Assembly: GCA_947631485.1 (NCBI GenBank)
Contig: CANRLJ010000006.1
Coordinates: 1-15,138 of the forward strand
Direction of reading: 5' to 3'
From: an uncultured Clostridia bacterium
Lineage (GTDB): Bacteria > Bacillota > Clostridia > Christensenellales > UBA1242
DNA length: 15,138 bases
Made by a program: the position numbers and the translations under genes. The notes beneath the pieces were generated by a model that was given only the letters and a program-made list of their open reading frames with translations, was not told where the DNA came from and ran no database searches. Positions 1-6,903 of the stretch are shown piece by piece; the stretch's first letter is position 1, and each line of letters starts with the position of its first letter.

Positions 1-542
1 ACCCCGCCAAAAGAAAAACTGAAACCCATTTTGATGAGTTCTCTTGCACTTTCGATGCTTCCAGAATAGCAGTGCAAAAGCCCCGGAACTGCCACAGGAT
101 GTTTTTTCAGTATTTCAATCGTGTCGCCCATTGCATCGCGGCTGTGCACAACTATTGGAAGTTTATTTTTGTTTGCAATTTCAATTTGTTTGGCAAACAC
201 CTCTCTTTGAAAACTTTTCTTTTCTTCAATCTGCTGAGGTGAAAGCCCGTCAAAAAAATGATAGTCAAGGCCTATCTCCCCCACTGCAACAACTTTTTTG
301 TTCTTCAAAAGTTTCATCAGCCCTTGCTCGTCAAATTCCTCTGCGTTTTCTGGGTGAAAGCCGACAGTTGCAAACACCTTTTCATATTTGTCCGCAATTT
401 TCACCGCATCCTTGGACGAGGAAAGATTGAAACTTGCACAGATGCAAGCAACAAGTTGGCTGCTTGTCCTTTCAACCACTTCATCAAAATCTTCCTTATA
501 TGCCTCATCGTTGAGGTGGGCATGGCTGTCAATCAATTTCAT
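1..542 (-). CDS. tatD: TatD-family metal-dependent DNase, 3' part cut by window edge
   Basis: A TatD-type hydrolase: a TIM-barrel metalloenzyme that acts as a deoxyribonuclease in the cytoplasm. Reading leftwards from ATG 542, the first 180 residues are visible of a family length near 255. Seen in sequence: the metal-binding HAH at residues 7-9 inside the typical opening MKLIDSHAHLND, GFHPE at 61-65, VGEIGLDYH with Glu89, VVHSRDA with His133, and LHCYSGS with His157. The Asp ligand expected near residue 205 lies outside the window. The start is secure because the family N-terminus begins exactly at this Met and no upstream start exists in frame. No Shine-Dalgarno precedes it; a near-consensus promoter sits directly against the ATG. 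It is divergent from spmA. In B. subtilis the homologue (yabD) lies in the same general neighbourhood as yaaT and yabB, which fits the context here. Confidence 0.93.
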   Translation of the reverse strand, partial: MKLIDSHAHLNDEAYKEDFDEVVERTSSQLVACICASFNLSSSKDAVKIADKYEKVFATVGFHPENAEEFDEQGLMKLLKNKKVVAVGEIGLDYHFFDGLSPQQIEEKKSFQREVFAKQIEIANKNKLPIVVHSRDAMGDTIEILKKHPVAVPGLLHCYSGSIESARELIKMGFSFSFGG

Positions 543-549
543 AGTTATG

Positions 550-578
550 ATTTTAACAAATAAACTTGAAGATGTCAA
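550..578 (-). promoter_or_regulatory. Near-consensus sigma-A promoter of tatD, abutting the start codon
   Basis: On the minus strand, TTGACA (578-573) is followed by exactly 17 bases and then TAAAAT (555-550). Seven bases (549-543) then lead to the A of the tatD ATG at 542. The -35 is a perfect match and the -10 matches 5 of 6. Transcription from this element would begin at or within a base or two of the start codon, giving a leaderless mRNA. The absence of any Shine-Dalgarno upstream of tatD agrees with this. The match is visible directly; the start point is inferred. Confidence 0.75.
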
Positions 579-594
579 TTTAAAAAACGGTTGT

Positions 595-626
595 TTGTCA
601 ATATGGGACGGTTTGAAGCATAAAAT
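595..626 (+). promoter_or_regulatory. Probable promoter of spmAB
   Basis: TTGTCA at 595-600 matches the -35 consensus at 5 of 6 positions. Two overlapping -10 readings follow: CATAAA at 619-624 (18-base spacer) and TAAAAT at 621-626 (20-base spacer, long). Either places the transcript start close to the spmA ATG at 632. No Shine-Dalgarno lies between. The promoter is back to back with that of tatD, the two -35 boxes being 16 bases apart. It is weaker than the tatD element, and sporulation sigma-factor control cannot be excluded. Confidence 0.45.
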
Positions 627-631
627 TCTTT

Positions 632-1198
632 ATGAACACTTTTTGGATTGTCATGATGCTTTCAAGCATGTTGGTTTTGCTTGTGATAAACCCCGCAGCA
701 GTGTTGTCGGAGATGATTTCCGCATCCACAGACGCCCTCAAACTTTGCATCGAACTGTGCGCAGTGTATTGTGTTTGGCTGGGAATAATGCAACTCGTCG
801 AACTGAGTGGACTTGGTGAAAAACTTGCAGAGGTGCTGCGTCCTGCCATAAGAAAGATTTTTAGGGTGGACAACCCAGACACACAAAAGATTATTGCTTT
901 AAATCTTTCGGCAAACATGCTTGGAATAGGAAATGCCGCCACCCCAATGGGCATCCGAGCCATGCAAGCGCTTGATGACGGCAGCGGAAAGGCAAACTTT
1001 GCAATGATAATGCTTATTGTTGTAAATGCCACATCCATCCAACTTCTGCCCACCACAATAATTGGGCTGAGGGCAAGTGCAGGCTCAAGCAATCCGGCGG
1101 ACATAATTCTTCCAACCATAATTGCAACTTTTTGCACAACTGCGCTTGGAATCTTGCTGGTCTTTTTGGTTGACAAATTTAAGAGGAGACGCCGATGA
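632..1198 (+). CDS. spmA: Spore maturation protein A (nucleoside-recognition/Gate domain)
   Basis: SpmA homologue, a 188-residue integral membrane protein with a nucleoside-recognition (Gate) domain. In B. subtilis SpmA and SpmB are needed for full dehydration of the spore core; the transported substrate is not established. Seen in sequence: an N-terminal hydrophobic helix (about residues 1-21), then CVWLGIMQLVELSGL, and the family signature NMLGIGNAATPMGIRAMQ around residues 94-111. Two more hydrophobic segments follow, and the C-terminus is basic (KFKRRRR). Length fits the family (about 195). The ATG at 632 is the only plausible start: an in-frame stop lies at 614-616. It lacks a Shine-Dalgarno. 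The stop overlaps the spmB start in ATGA, so the two are translationally coupled. Presence of spmAB suggests an endospore-forming ancestry, but non-sporulating Clostridia also keep these genes. Confidence 0.93.
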   Translation: MNTFWIVMMLSSMLVLLVINPAAVLSEMISASTDALKLCIELCAVYCVWLGIMQLVELSGLGEKLAEVLRPAIRKIFRVDNPDTQKIIALNLSANMLGIGNAATPMGIRAMQALDDGSGKANFAMIMLIVVNATSIQLLPTTIIGLRASAGSSNPADIILPTIIATFCTTALGILLVFLVDKFKRRRR

Positions 1199-1701
1199 GT
1201 GCCTACATTTTGCCAATCCTCTTTATTTTTCTCTTTGCCTATTGCTTGCACAAAAAAATAAACACCTATGACGGCTTTGTCGCAGGTGCAAAAGGTGCAA
1301 TCAAGTTGGTTGTGGAGATTTTTCCATACATCGCCTCAATCCTTATCGCTGTGGCTCTTTTGAGGGCAAGTGGAATAACAAATTTTTTGGCGGAAATACT
1401 TTCGCCGGTCTTTAATTTGCTTGGAATTCCCACCCAACTTGTCGAACTTGTGCTGCTGCGCCCCTTCACCGGCAGTGGAAGTTACGGAATCCTGCAAGAC
1501 ATCTTTTTGCAGTATGGCGTTGACAGTTACATCAGCCGCTGCGCATGTGTCATCATGGGTTGCAGCGAAACAATCTTCTATGTGGCAACAGTGTATTTGT
1601 CGCAGACCAAGGTGAAAAAACTGCTGTATGCAATTCCTGTGGCACTGGTGTGCTCTTTGGCAGGAACAATCGTCGCCTGCCTCATTTGCAAAGTCATTTG
1701 A
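1195..1701 (+). CDS. spmB: Spore maturation protein B (nucleoside-recognition/Gate domain)
   Basis: SpmB homologue of 168 residues, partner of SpmA in spore-core dehydration and, like it, a multi-pass membrane protein. Seen in sequence: hydrophobic N-terminus (residues 1-18), then YDGFVAGAKGAIKLVVEIFP, typical of Gate domains. The SpmB signature LRPFTGSGSYGILQD lies near residues 88-102, followed by a conserved GCSETIFYVATVY stretch and a last membrane helix at the C-terminus. The ATG overlaps the spmA stop by four bases. A good Shine-Dalgarno (AGAGGAG, 1182-1188) lies six bases upstream, inside spmA. The 3' end runs tail to tail into the methyltransferase gene with an 8-base overlap. No terminator with a U-tract is visible after the stop, so the transcript may extend antisense to trmN6. 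Confidence 0.93.
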   Translation: MSAYILPILFIFLFAYCLHKKINTYDGFVAGAKGAIKLVVEIFPYIASILIAVALLRASGITNFLAEILSPVFNLLGIPTQLVELVLLRPFTGSGSYGILQDIFLQYGVDSYISRCACVIMGCSETIFYVATVYLSQTKVKKLLYAIPVALVCSLAGTIVACLICKVI

Positions 1702-2428
1702 TGTATTTTGTGTGTAAAATCTCCAAATAATTTCCATTTTCTTCGTTTGTAATCAAATTTGGATACACTTTTGTGCCATTTTTGCCGCCTTTGACGGCCT
1801 TTAAAACGACAAGTTTAACTTTCCCCTTGCCATTTTCCGTGAAAAACATCTCTTTGATGCACAGTCCGTTGTTTTGGCAATGTTGCATAAGTTCCGAGGC
1901 ACGTTCGGCACTATAACAGCAATAAAATGCCCCGCCCTGCCTTAAAAGGCTGCTTGCCACAAGCACAAGTTCCAAACAACTGAGTTTTGTCTCCTCCTTT
2001 GCAATTTTCTTCACTTCCGTTTGGGCAAAATTTGTCTCTTTGAAATATGGTGGATTTGAAAAAACAATATCCACGCTGTTTTTCTTCAAATGTTTGCCAA
2101 AATTTTTGATGTCGTCTTTGATGAGGACAATCTTGTCATCCAATTTGTTTAGGCGCAGATTTTTCTTGCACAAGTCTGCCAATTCTTGCTGAATTTCAAA
2201 GGCATATATCTTGCCTATGCTTGTCTTGGCTTGCACAAGAATTGAAACAACGCCACACCCAGCACCAATCTCAACCGCAACGCTGCCGCTGCGACCCTTT
2301 ATGAAATTTGCCAAGATGACACTGTCGGAAGTGAAGGTGTATAGGCTTTTGTTTTGAATAATCTGCAAGCCTTTGTATTGCAAATCCTCAACTTCCTCGC
2401 CTTTGTTTAACAAAATTTTTTCTTCCAA
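1694..2428 (-). CDS. trmN6: tRNA1(Val) A37 N6-methyltransferase-like protein (TrmN6/YabB family)
   Basis: SAM-dependent methyltransferase of the TrmN6 family, 244 residues. The E. coli member methylates N6 of A37 in tRNA1(Val); the Bacillota members (YabB) are annotated by homology. Seen in sequence: an N-terminal LQIIQNKSLYTFTSDSVILA segment typical of the family, SAM motif I VEIGAGCGVVSIL (about residues 52-64), acidic FEIQ at about 77-80, and the catalytic NPPY at 125-128 that marks N6-adenine or glutamine-N5 methylases. The start is a TTG at 2428, six bases after AAAAGGA. No ATG fits, and the N-terminus aligns well with family members from here. It is the third gene of holB-ricT-trmN6, 27 bases after ricT, the same order as holB-yaaT-yabA-yabB in B. 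subtilis but without yabA between. Substrate is inferred only. Confidence 0.88.
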   Translation of the reverse strand: MEEKILLNKGEEVEDLQYKGLQIIQNKSLYTFTSDSVILANFIKGRSGSVAVEIGAGCGVVSILVQAKTSIGKIYAFEIQQELADLCKKNLRLNKLDDKIVLIKDDIKNFGKHLKKNSVDIVFSNPPYFKETNFAQTEVKKIAKEETKLSCLELVLVASSLLRQGGAFYCCYSAERASELMQHCQNNGLCIKEMFFTENGKGKVKLVVLKAVKGGKNGTKVYPNLITNEENGNYLEILHTKYIK

Positions 2429-2455
2429 TTTTTGTCCTTTTAAAAAGGGCTTTTC

Positions 2456-3265
2456 TCAGCCCTTAAACCTTATTTCTTCAAGTGGAAATGTCTTAATCTC
2501 GCTGTCGTCACCCTCTTCAAATTTGACATCCACTTCTCTCTTCAAAAGGTCGTTGAAAACAACCTTTCCCTTTCCGTCCTTTGTGGAAACAATCGTTCCA
2601 ACCTTTGGCATAACCTTCAAAGCCTCTTGATAGGTTGGGTTTTCGTATGCTATGCAGCACATCAGTTTGCCACACAACCCACTTATGCTCTGCGGATTTA
2701 AAGAAAGATTTTGATTTTTTGCCATCTTCATTGAAACATGGTCAAACTCGCCGAAATTTTGCACGCAGCAGCAGATTTTTCCGCAAGGGCCAAATCCACC
2801 AAGCATGCGGACCTCGTCTCGACTTCCTATCTGCCTTAATTCCACACGCTTCTTAAACATCTCCGCCAACTTTTTTACAAGTTCTCTGAAATCAACCCTG
2901 TTCTCTGCCGTGAAATTTATGATATATCTCGAATTGTCATAACTTGCCTCAACTCTGACAATCTTCATGTCAAGGCCAAAGTCCTTGACCACTTTTTTTA
3001 TTTCTGGCGTCAGTTTTTGCGCCTCTTTGTCATATTCTTCCGCCATCAAAACTTCTTTTTCGGACGCCTTTTTCACAACACTTTTCAGCGGCGAAACCAA
3101 AGTTGAGGCATCGATTGTGTCCTTTTCTTTAACCACAACCCCAATGTCGTTTCCTTTGTCGGTTTCAACCACAACATAGTCGCCCTTTTTGAGTTCGCCA
3201 TTTGGGGCAAAAGAATAAACATGATTGCTGTTTTTAAACTTCACCCCCACAACTTCTATTTGCAT
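2456..3265 (-). CDS. ricT: RicT (YaaT), PSP1-domain Fe-S protein of the Ric complex
   Basis: RicT/YaaT homologue of 269 residues. In B. subtilis RicT joins RicA and RicF in a complex that carries Fe-S clusters and helps RNase Y process certain transcripts; it affects sporulation, biofilm and competence. Seen in sequence: an N-terminal beta-rich part (VVGVKFKN, GDYVVVETDKG), a PSP1 domain, and the diagnostic cysteines in GPCGKICCC (Cys161, 165, 166, 167) and GLCGKLMCC (Cys198, 203, 204). These are joined by VSMKMAKNQNLSLNP. The C-terminal region is charged and lacks cysteines. The start ATG 3265 lies nine bases after a strong GGAGGT (3280-3275), in contrast to the SD-less first gene holB. It overlaps the end of holB by 10 bases. 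RicA and RicF are not in the window. Confidence 0.95.
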   Translation of the reverse strand: MQIEVVGVKFKNSNHVYSFAPNGELKKGDYVVVETDKGNDIGVVVKEKDTIDASTLVSPLKSVVKKASEKEVLMAEEYDKEAQKLTPEIKKVVKDFGLDMKIVRVEASYDNSRYIINFTAENRVDFRELVKKLAEMFKKRVELRQIGSRDEVRMLGGFGPCGKICCCVQNFGEFDHVSMKMAKNQNLSLNPQSISGLCGKLMCCIAYENPTYQEALKVMPKVGTIVSTKDGKGKVVFNDLLKREVDVKFEEGDDSEIKTFPLEEIRFKG

Positions 3266-4212
3266 AAATATTTTACCTCCAACATCTTCAACAGCAGGTT
3301 GTCCACCGAAACTGTGAGATTTGCATTAAATTCAAGTTTTTCCAAAAACTGTGAAAACAGTTTTGAAATTTCGCACAGTGCCTCAACCGAAAACTCTGGC
3401 TCAACATTTTTTAGGTCTTTTTTGTACGGCGTCAGTCTGACAAGTTCCTCGCTTTCGCACTTCATCTTTATGATGTCCTCAATCGCCAGCCCCATCACCT
3501 TGAAGATGATGTCAAAAAAGCCCTGATATTCCAAAAATGTCTTGGAATATTTGATGACTTGCTTGCTGGATTTAAGTTCGGTTATAAGCCCAACAGCAAA
3601 CTTTGCAATCTGCGACAAACTTTCATTTTTTGCAAGTGCCAAAGTCCTTCCGGGATAGCCATCTCCCAAAATGCACGCCAAATCGTCCAGACAAATCTTG
3701 CCCATCTCCTCTTGCGAAAGAGGATTTATTTTTATTTTGTCGCACCTCGACTTTATCGTGGGCAACACACGCTCCTCACTTTTTGCACTTATCAAAAAAT
3801 AGACATTTGCAGGGGGCTCTTCCAAAACCTTTAAAAGTTTGTTTTGTGCCTCCTCGGTGGAGACGTCGATGTTGTTTATCAGAAAGACCTTTTTGGAAAG
3901 ATTGACAGGCTTTACAAAACTTTCTGCAACAATTTCATTTGCGTCTGCCACAAGCAACTTTTGTCCATTTTTTGGATATGTCTTAATGTCCAAGTCCACA
4001 CCACTTTCAACGCGGACAAATTCGGCACTTTGCTCGTTGAACATATCAAAAGTTGGATATTCCAAAAGGAGGGCTGCCAAAATCAAAACATGTGAAGATG
4101 TCAGTTCGTCCTCGCAGAAAAACAACATGGAATTGGCCAAAAGGTTGTCCTTTTTCTTTTCCATCAAATCAATAAAAAATTTTTGTTTTTTGACAACTTC
4201 TGATAAATTCAT
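3256..4212 (-). CDS. holB: DNA polymerase III clamp-loader subunit delta', degenerate ATP site
   Basis: Delta' subunit of the replicative clamp loader, 318 residues (B. subtilis HolB is of similar size). It stays with delta and the ATP-hydrolysing DnaX subunits at the fork and does not need to hydrolyse ATP itself. Seen in sequence: family hallmarks QNKLLKVLEEPPANVYFLI (about 123-141) and the SRC arginine-finger motif (155-157) in LPTIKSRC. A degenerate Walker B lies at VFLINNID. Where a P-loop would be expected (residues 29-45) there is no GxxGxGK, and the four-cysteine zinc cluster that normally follows is absent. The ATG at 4212 aligns with family N-termini; no Shine-Dalgarno precedes it. 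It opens an operon with ricT (10-base overlap) and trmN6. The delta' call rests on the LEEPP and SRC motifs and the conserved neighbour ricT. Confidence 0.9.
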   Translation of the reverse strand: MNLSEVVKKQKFFIDLMEKKKDNLLANSMLFFCEDELTSSHVLILAALLLEYPTFDMFNEQSAEFVRVESGVDLDIKTYPKNGQKLLVADANEIVAESFVKPVNLSKKVFLINNIDVSTEEAQNKLLKVLEEPPANVYFLISAKSEERVLPTIKSRCDKIKINPLSQEEMGKICLDDLACILGDGYPGRTLALAKNESLSQIAKFAVGLITELKSSKQVIKYSKTFLEYQGFFDIIFKVMGLAIEDIIKMKCESEELVRLTPYKKDLKNVEPEFSVEALCEISKLFSQFLEKLEFNANLTVSVDNLLLKMLEVKYLCK

Positions 4213-4218
4213 AAGGAA

Positions 4219-4247
4219 ATTTTATCACAAAACCAACAAAAAATCAA
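4219..4247 (-). promoter_or_regulatory. Promoter of the holB-ricT-trmN6 operon
   Basis: On the minus strand TTGATT (4247-4242) is followed by 17 bases and TAAAAT (4224-4219), preceded by TG two bases earlier (extended -10 like). Six bases then lead to the holB ATG at 4212. The -35 matches 4 of 6. The operon must have a promoter here: an intrinsic terminator ends the previous transcript at 4267 and only 54 bases remain before the start codon. The spacing implies a leaderless or nearly leaderless mRNA. Confidence 0.6.
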
Positions 4248-4266
4248 CAAATTGCCCCTCAATAAA

Positions 4267-4287
4267 AAATCTCCAAAACGGAGATTT
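4267..4287 (-). terminator. Intrinsic terminator of the Ca2+ ATPase gene
   Basis: A perfect 8-base-pair inverted repeat, AAATCTCC (4267-4274) and GGAGATTT (4280-4287), encloses a 5-base loop. On the minus strand the stem runs into TTTATT, so the stem end plus tail gives a run of six T then ATT. The stem begins within the TAA stop codon (4286-4288) of the ATPase gene, so termination follows translation at once. Plus-strand sequence after the stem is also T-rich, but no plus-strand gene points here. Confidence 0.8.
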
Positions 4288-6892
4288 ATTGTTTTTTGTT
4301 TTTGACAACAACTTTTTCGATGAGTTTGTAAAGTTCGCCAATAAAAATGATGGAAACAGAAAAGCCCAAGACGATTGCCCAGCAAAGCCAATCCAAATTT
4401 GTCAGTTTGAGGACTTTGCCAAAGTTTGTGAAAATCATAAGGCAAAGCAGTCCAAACCCAACCCCAAGCGAAATGTCAAAAAATTTGTTTTTGAAGGGGT
4501 TTGTCTTGAAACAAAAATCCTTTGAGCGAGCAGTGAACATATAAAACAGTTGTATCAAATTAAGTGTGTAGAACGCCATGGTGACCGCAACTTGTTGTGA
4601 GTATAAAAATAGCCCAAACAGATATGCACCCATCGTCAAAATTGTTTGAATTGCCCCCAAAACTATTATGCTCACTCCAACGCCATTTCCAAACAGCCCA
4701 TCTGTCTTTTTTCTCGGCTTTTCAAGCATCACTTCCTTCTCAACGGGCTCAACTCCAAGCGCAATGGCGGGCAGGCTGTCTGTGATGAGGTTGACAAACA
4801 AAATCTGCACCGGCAGAAGAAAGATGTTTCCAGGAAAGATTATTGTGATGAAAAACAGCGCCAAGATTTCCGCCATGTTTGCCGAAAACAGATATTTTAT
4901 CGTCTTTTGTATGTTGCTGTAAATCTTTCTGCCCTCTTCCACCGCAACAACTATTGTGGCAAAGTTGTCATCAGTAATCAAAATGTCGGCGACATCTTTT
5001 GTGACATCAGTTCCTGTCTTGCCCATGCCAATTCCTATGTCTGCCTTTTTTAAACTTGGAGCATCGTTTACGCCGTCACCCGTCATGGCGACGATGTGCC
5101 CATTTTTCTGCAGCGCCTCAACAATCCTCACCTTGTGCGCTGGGCTGACGCGTGCAAACACACTCTTTTTTTCAACAATCTTCAAAAAGTCAGAGTCGTC
5201 AAGTTTGTCAATCTCTTCGCCGGACATAACCTCCGACAGACTTTGCACAATTCCAACTTTTTTTGCAATGGCAAAAGCGGTGTCTTTATAGTCGCCAGTA
5301 ATCATAACAGGACGCATACCCGCCTTTCTGCATTTTTTGACCGCACTTTCAATTTCTTTTCGAGGTGGGTCTTGAAGCCCACACAGCCCAAGAAAGACAA
5401 ACTCCTCTTCCAAAATCTTTTTGCCGCCTTGTTTTTTGAAGGCAAACCCAATCACCCTGAGGGCTTTTTCGCACATCAAAGAATTTTTTTGCAATATCTG
5501 TCTTTTTGTGTTTTCATCAAGCGGCAAAATCTGTCCATCCTTCAAATAGGAAGTGCATTTTGGCAAAATTCTGTCAAGAGCACCCTTCATGAAACAGACG
5601 TTTTCTCCGTCCACATTGTTTAGGGTTGTCATCAACTTTCTTTCAGAGTTAAATGCCACCTCGTCCAACCTTGGATGGCGTTTGTCTGCTTGTTGTTTAT
5701 CAACGCCCATGCCCTTTGCATACTCGGCAAGCGCAACCTCTGTGGAGCCGCCTTGAAAACCATTTTTCCCAATCTTACAATCGTTGCAAAGCACCATACA
5801 ATTTAAAAAAATGTCAAAATTTGGGCTTTTTTTGTCAAAAAAAGTGAAAATTTCCATCGTTTTCATCTTATTTTGTGTAATTGTGCCCGTTTTGTCCGAA
5901 CAAACAACATCGCATGCCCCCAAAGTTTCCACGGCGTGCATACGCTTTACTATTGCCCGCTGCTTTGAGAGTTTTGCTATGCCCAAACTCATGATTATTG
6001 TGATTACTGCTGGCATGCTTTCAGGAATTGCCGCAACCGAAATTGCCACGGCTGTCAAAAATGCTTGCAAGACATGTGCTGGGTCTGAAATCACCTCCAA
6101 AACAAACGTCACGCTTGCCACAAGCAAAATCAGATATGTTAAAACCTTGCCCACTCCTTGAATATTTTTTTGAAGAGGTGTGAGTTCCTTTTTTGTTTCC
6201 TTCAAACTCTCGGCAATTCGTCCAATCTCACTCTCTCTGCCAATTCCAACCACAACGCCCTGCCCGTGACCGCTTTCCACGATACTTGAGCCATATGCCA
6301 TGTTTTTTCTGTCCGCCAGTGGCACTTCGGTGCTGTAAACTATGTCCTTGTGCTTTTCAACAGGCTCGCTCTCGCCGGTCAAGGACGCCTCGCTGATTTT
6401 CAAATTTGAAGTTTCAATAAGCCTTAAGTCCGCAGGAACAATGCATCCCGAACTTAAAACCACAACATCTCCATGAACAAGTTGTGTGTTTTTGATTTTG
6501 CAAACCTTGCCATCTCGCAAAACAGTGGTCTCTGGCTCGGTCATATTTTTCAGACTCTCAATGGCTTTCTCGCTCTTTCGCTCCTGAAACACTCCAAACA
6601 GTGCGTTCATGACGACAATTCCAAGAATAATTGCACCATCAACAATCTCGCTGCTTGTGCCCTCCAATAAGCCAATGACAACAGAAATAATCCCGGAGAC
6701 AAGCAAGACCAAAACCATCAAATCTTTGATTTGTGCAAAGAATTTTGACAAAAAACTCTGTTTTTTCGCACTTTTAATCAAAAGTTTTTGACTTTCTGGC
6801 AATCTTGCCAAAACCTTTTCTTCGCTGAGCCCATCGGTGCTGGTGTCATATTCTATAAAAATTTCTTCAACAGATTTGCAACAGTCTTTCAT
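4286..6892 (-). CDS. P-type Ca2+-transporting ATPase, type IIA (SERCA-like)
   Basis: A cation pump of 868 residues, full length for bacterial SERCA-like ATPases, expected to export Ca2+ (possibly Mn2+) across the plasma membrane. Seen in sequence: actuator motif TGES (172-175), phosphorylation motif CSDKTGTITQNK with Asp333, nucleotide-binding FMKGALDR (about 434-441), ITGDYKDTA (531-539) and the hinge TGDGVNDAP (604-612). Calcium-site residues match SERCA: Glu291 in helix 4 (PESMP instead of the usual PEGLP), Asn672 and Glu675 in helix 5, Asn701, Thr704 and Asp705 in helix 6 (NLITDSLPA). Ten membrane helices are plausible; the cytosolic C-terminus is basic. Start ATG 6892 aligns with relatives and has no Shine-Dalgarno; TAAAAT lies seven bases upstream. 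It follows uppP by 43 bases and ends in its own terminator. Ion specificity is inferred from the site residues. Confidence 0.95.
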   Translation of the reverse strand: MKDCCKSVEEIFIEYDTSTDGLSEEKVLARLPESQKLLIKSAKKQSFLSKFFAQIKDLMVLVLLVSGIISVVIGLLEGTSSEIVDGAIILGIVVMNALFGVFQERKSEKAIESLKNMTEPETTVLRDGKVCKIKNTQLVHGDVVVLSSGCIVPADLRLIETSNLKISEASLTGESEPVEKHKDIVYSTEVPLADRKNMAYGSSIVESGHGQGVVVGIGRESEIGRIAESLKETKKELTPLQKNIQGVGKVLTYLILLVASVTFVLEVISDPAHVLQAFLTAVAISVAAIPESMPAVITIIMSLGIAKLSKQRAIVKRMHAVETLGACDVVCSDKTGTITQNKMKTMEIFTFFDKKSPNFDIFLNCMVLCNDCKIGKNGFQGGSTEVALAEYAKGMGVDKQQADKRHPRLDEVAFNSERKLMTTLNNVDGENVCFMKGALDRILPKCTSYLKDGQILPLDENTKRQILQKNSLMCEKALRVIGFAFKKQGGKKILEEEFVFLGLCGLQDPPRKEIESAVKKCRKAGMRPVMITGDYKDTAFAIAKKVGIVQSLSEVMSGEEIDKLDDSDFLKIVEKKSVFARVSPAHKVRIVEALQKNGHIVAMTGDGVNDAPSLKKADIGIGMGKTGTDVTKDVADILITDDNFATIVVAVEEGRKIYSNIQKTIKYLFSANMAEILALFFITIIFPGNIFLLPVQILFVNLITDSLPAIALGVEPVEKEVMLEKPRKKTDGLFGNGVGVSIIVLGAIQTILTMGAYLFGLFLYSQQVAVTMAFYTLNLIQLFYMFTARSKDFCFKTNPFKNKFFDISLGVGFGLLCLMIFTNFGKVLKLTNLDWLCWAIVLGFSVSIIFIGELYKLIEKVVVKNKKQ

Positions 6893-6903
6893 AGATTTTA
6901 TTT

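Noticed and set aside
587..613. Direct repeat ACGGTT at 587-592 and 608-613 in the tatD/spmA gap (21-base period)
   Set aside because: Six bases is too short to separate from chance; no third copy is seen.
1659..1681. GGCAGG/CCTGCC inverted repeat at the end of spmB as a terminator
   Set aside because: A six-pair stem with an 11-base loop inside coding sequence and no T-run on either strand.
2436..2448. CCTTTT/AAAAGG near-palindrome between ricT and trmN6
   Set aside because: No real loop is possible and it overlaps the AAAAGGA ribosome site of trmN6, which explains the sequence.
3270..3275. TAAAAT four bases before the ricT start as another leaderless promoter
   Set aside because: It lies within the 3' end of holB, directly behind a strong GGAGGT site that accounts for ricT translation, and has no suitable -35. 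It does show that TAAAAT can occur by chance.
3839..5623. Longer plus-strand open frames (3839-4525, 5096-5623)
   Set aside because: Opposite holB and the Ca2+ ATPase, whose minus-strand products carry full sets of family motifs; the plus frames show none.
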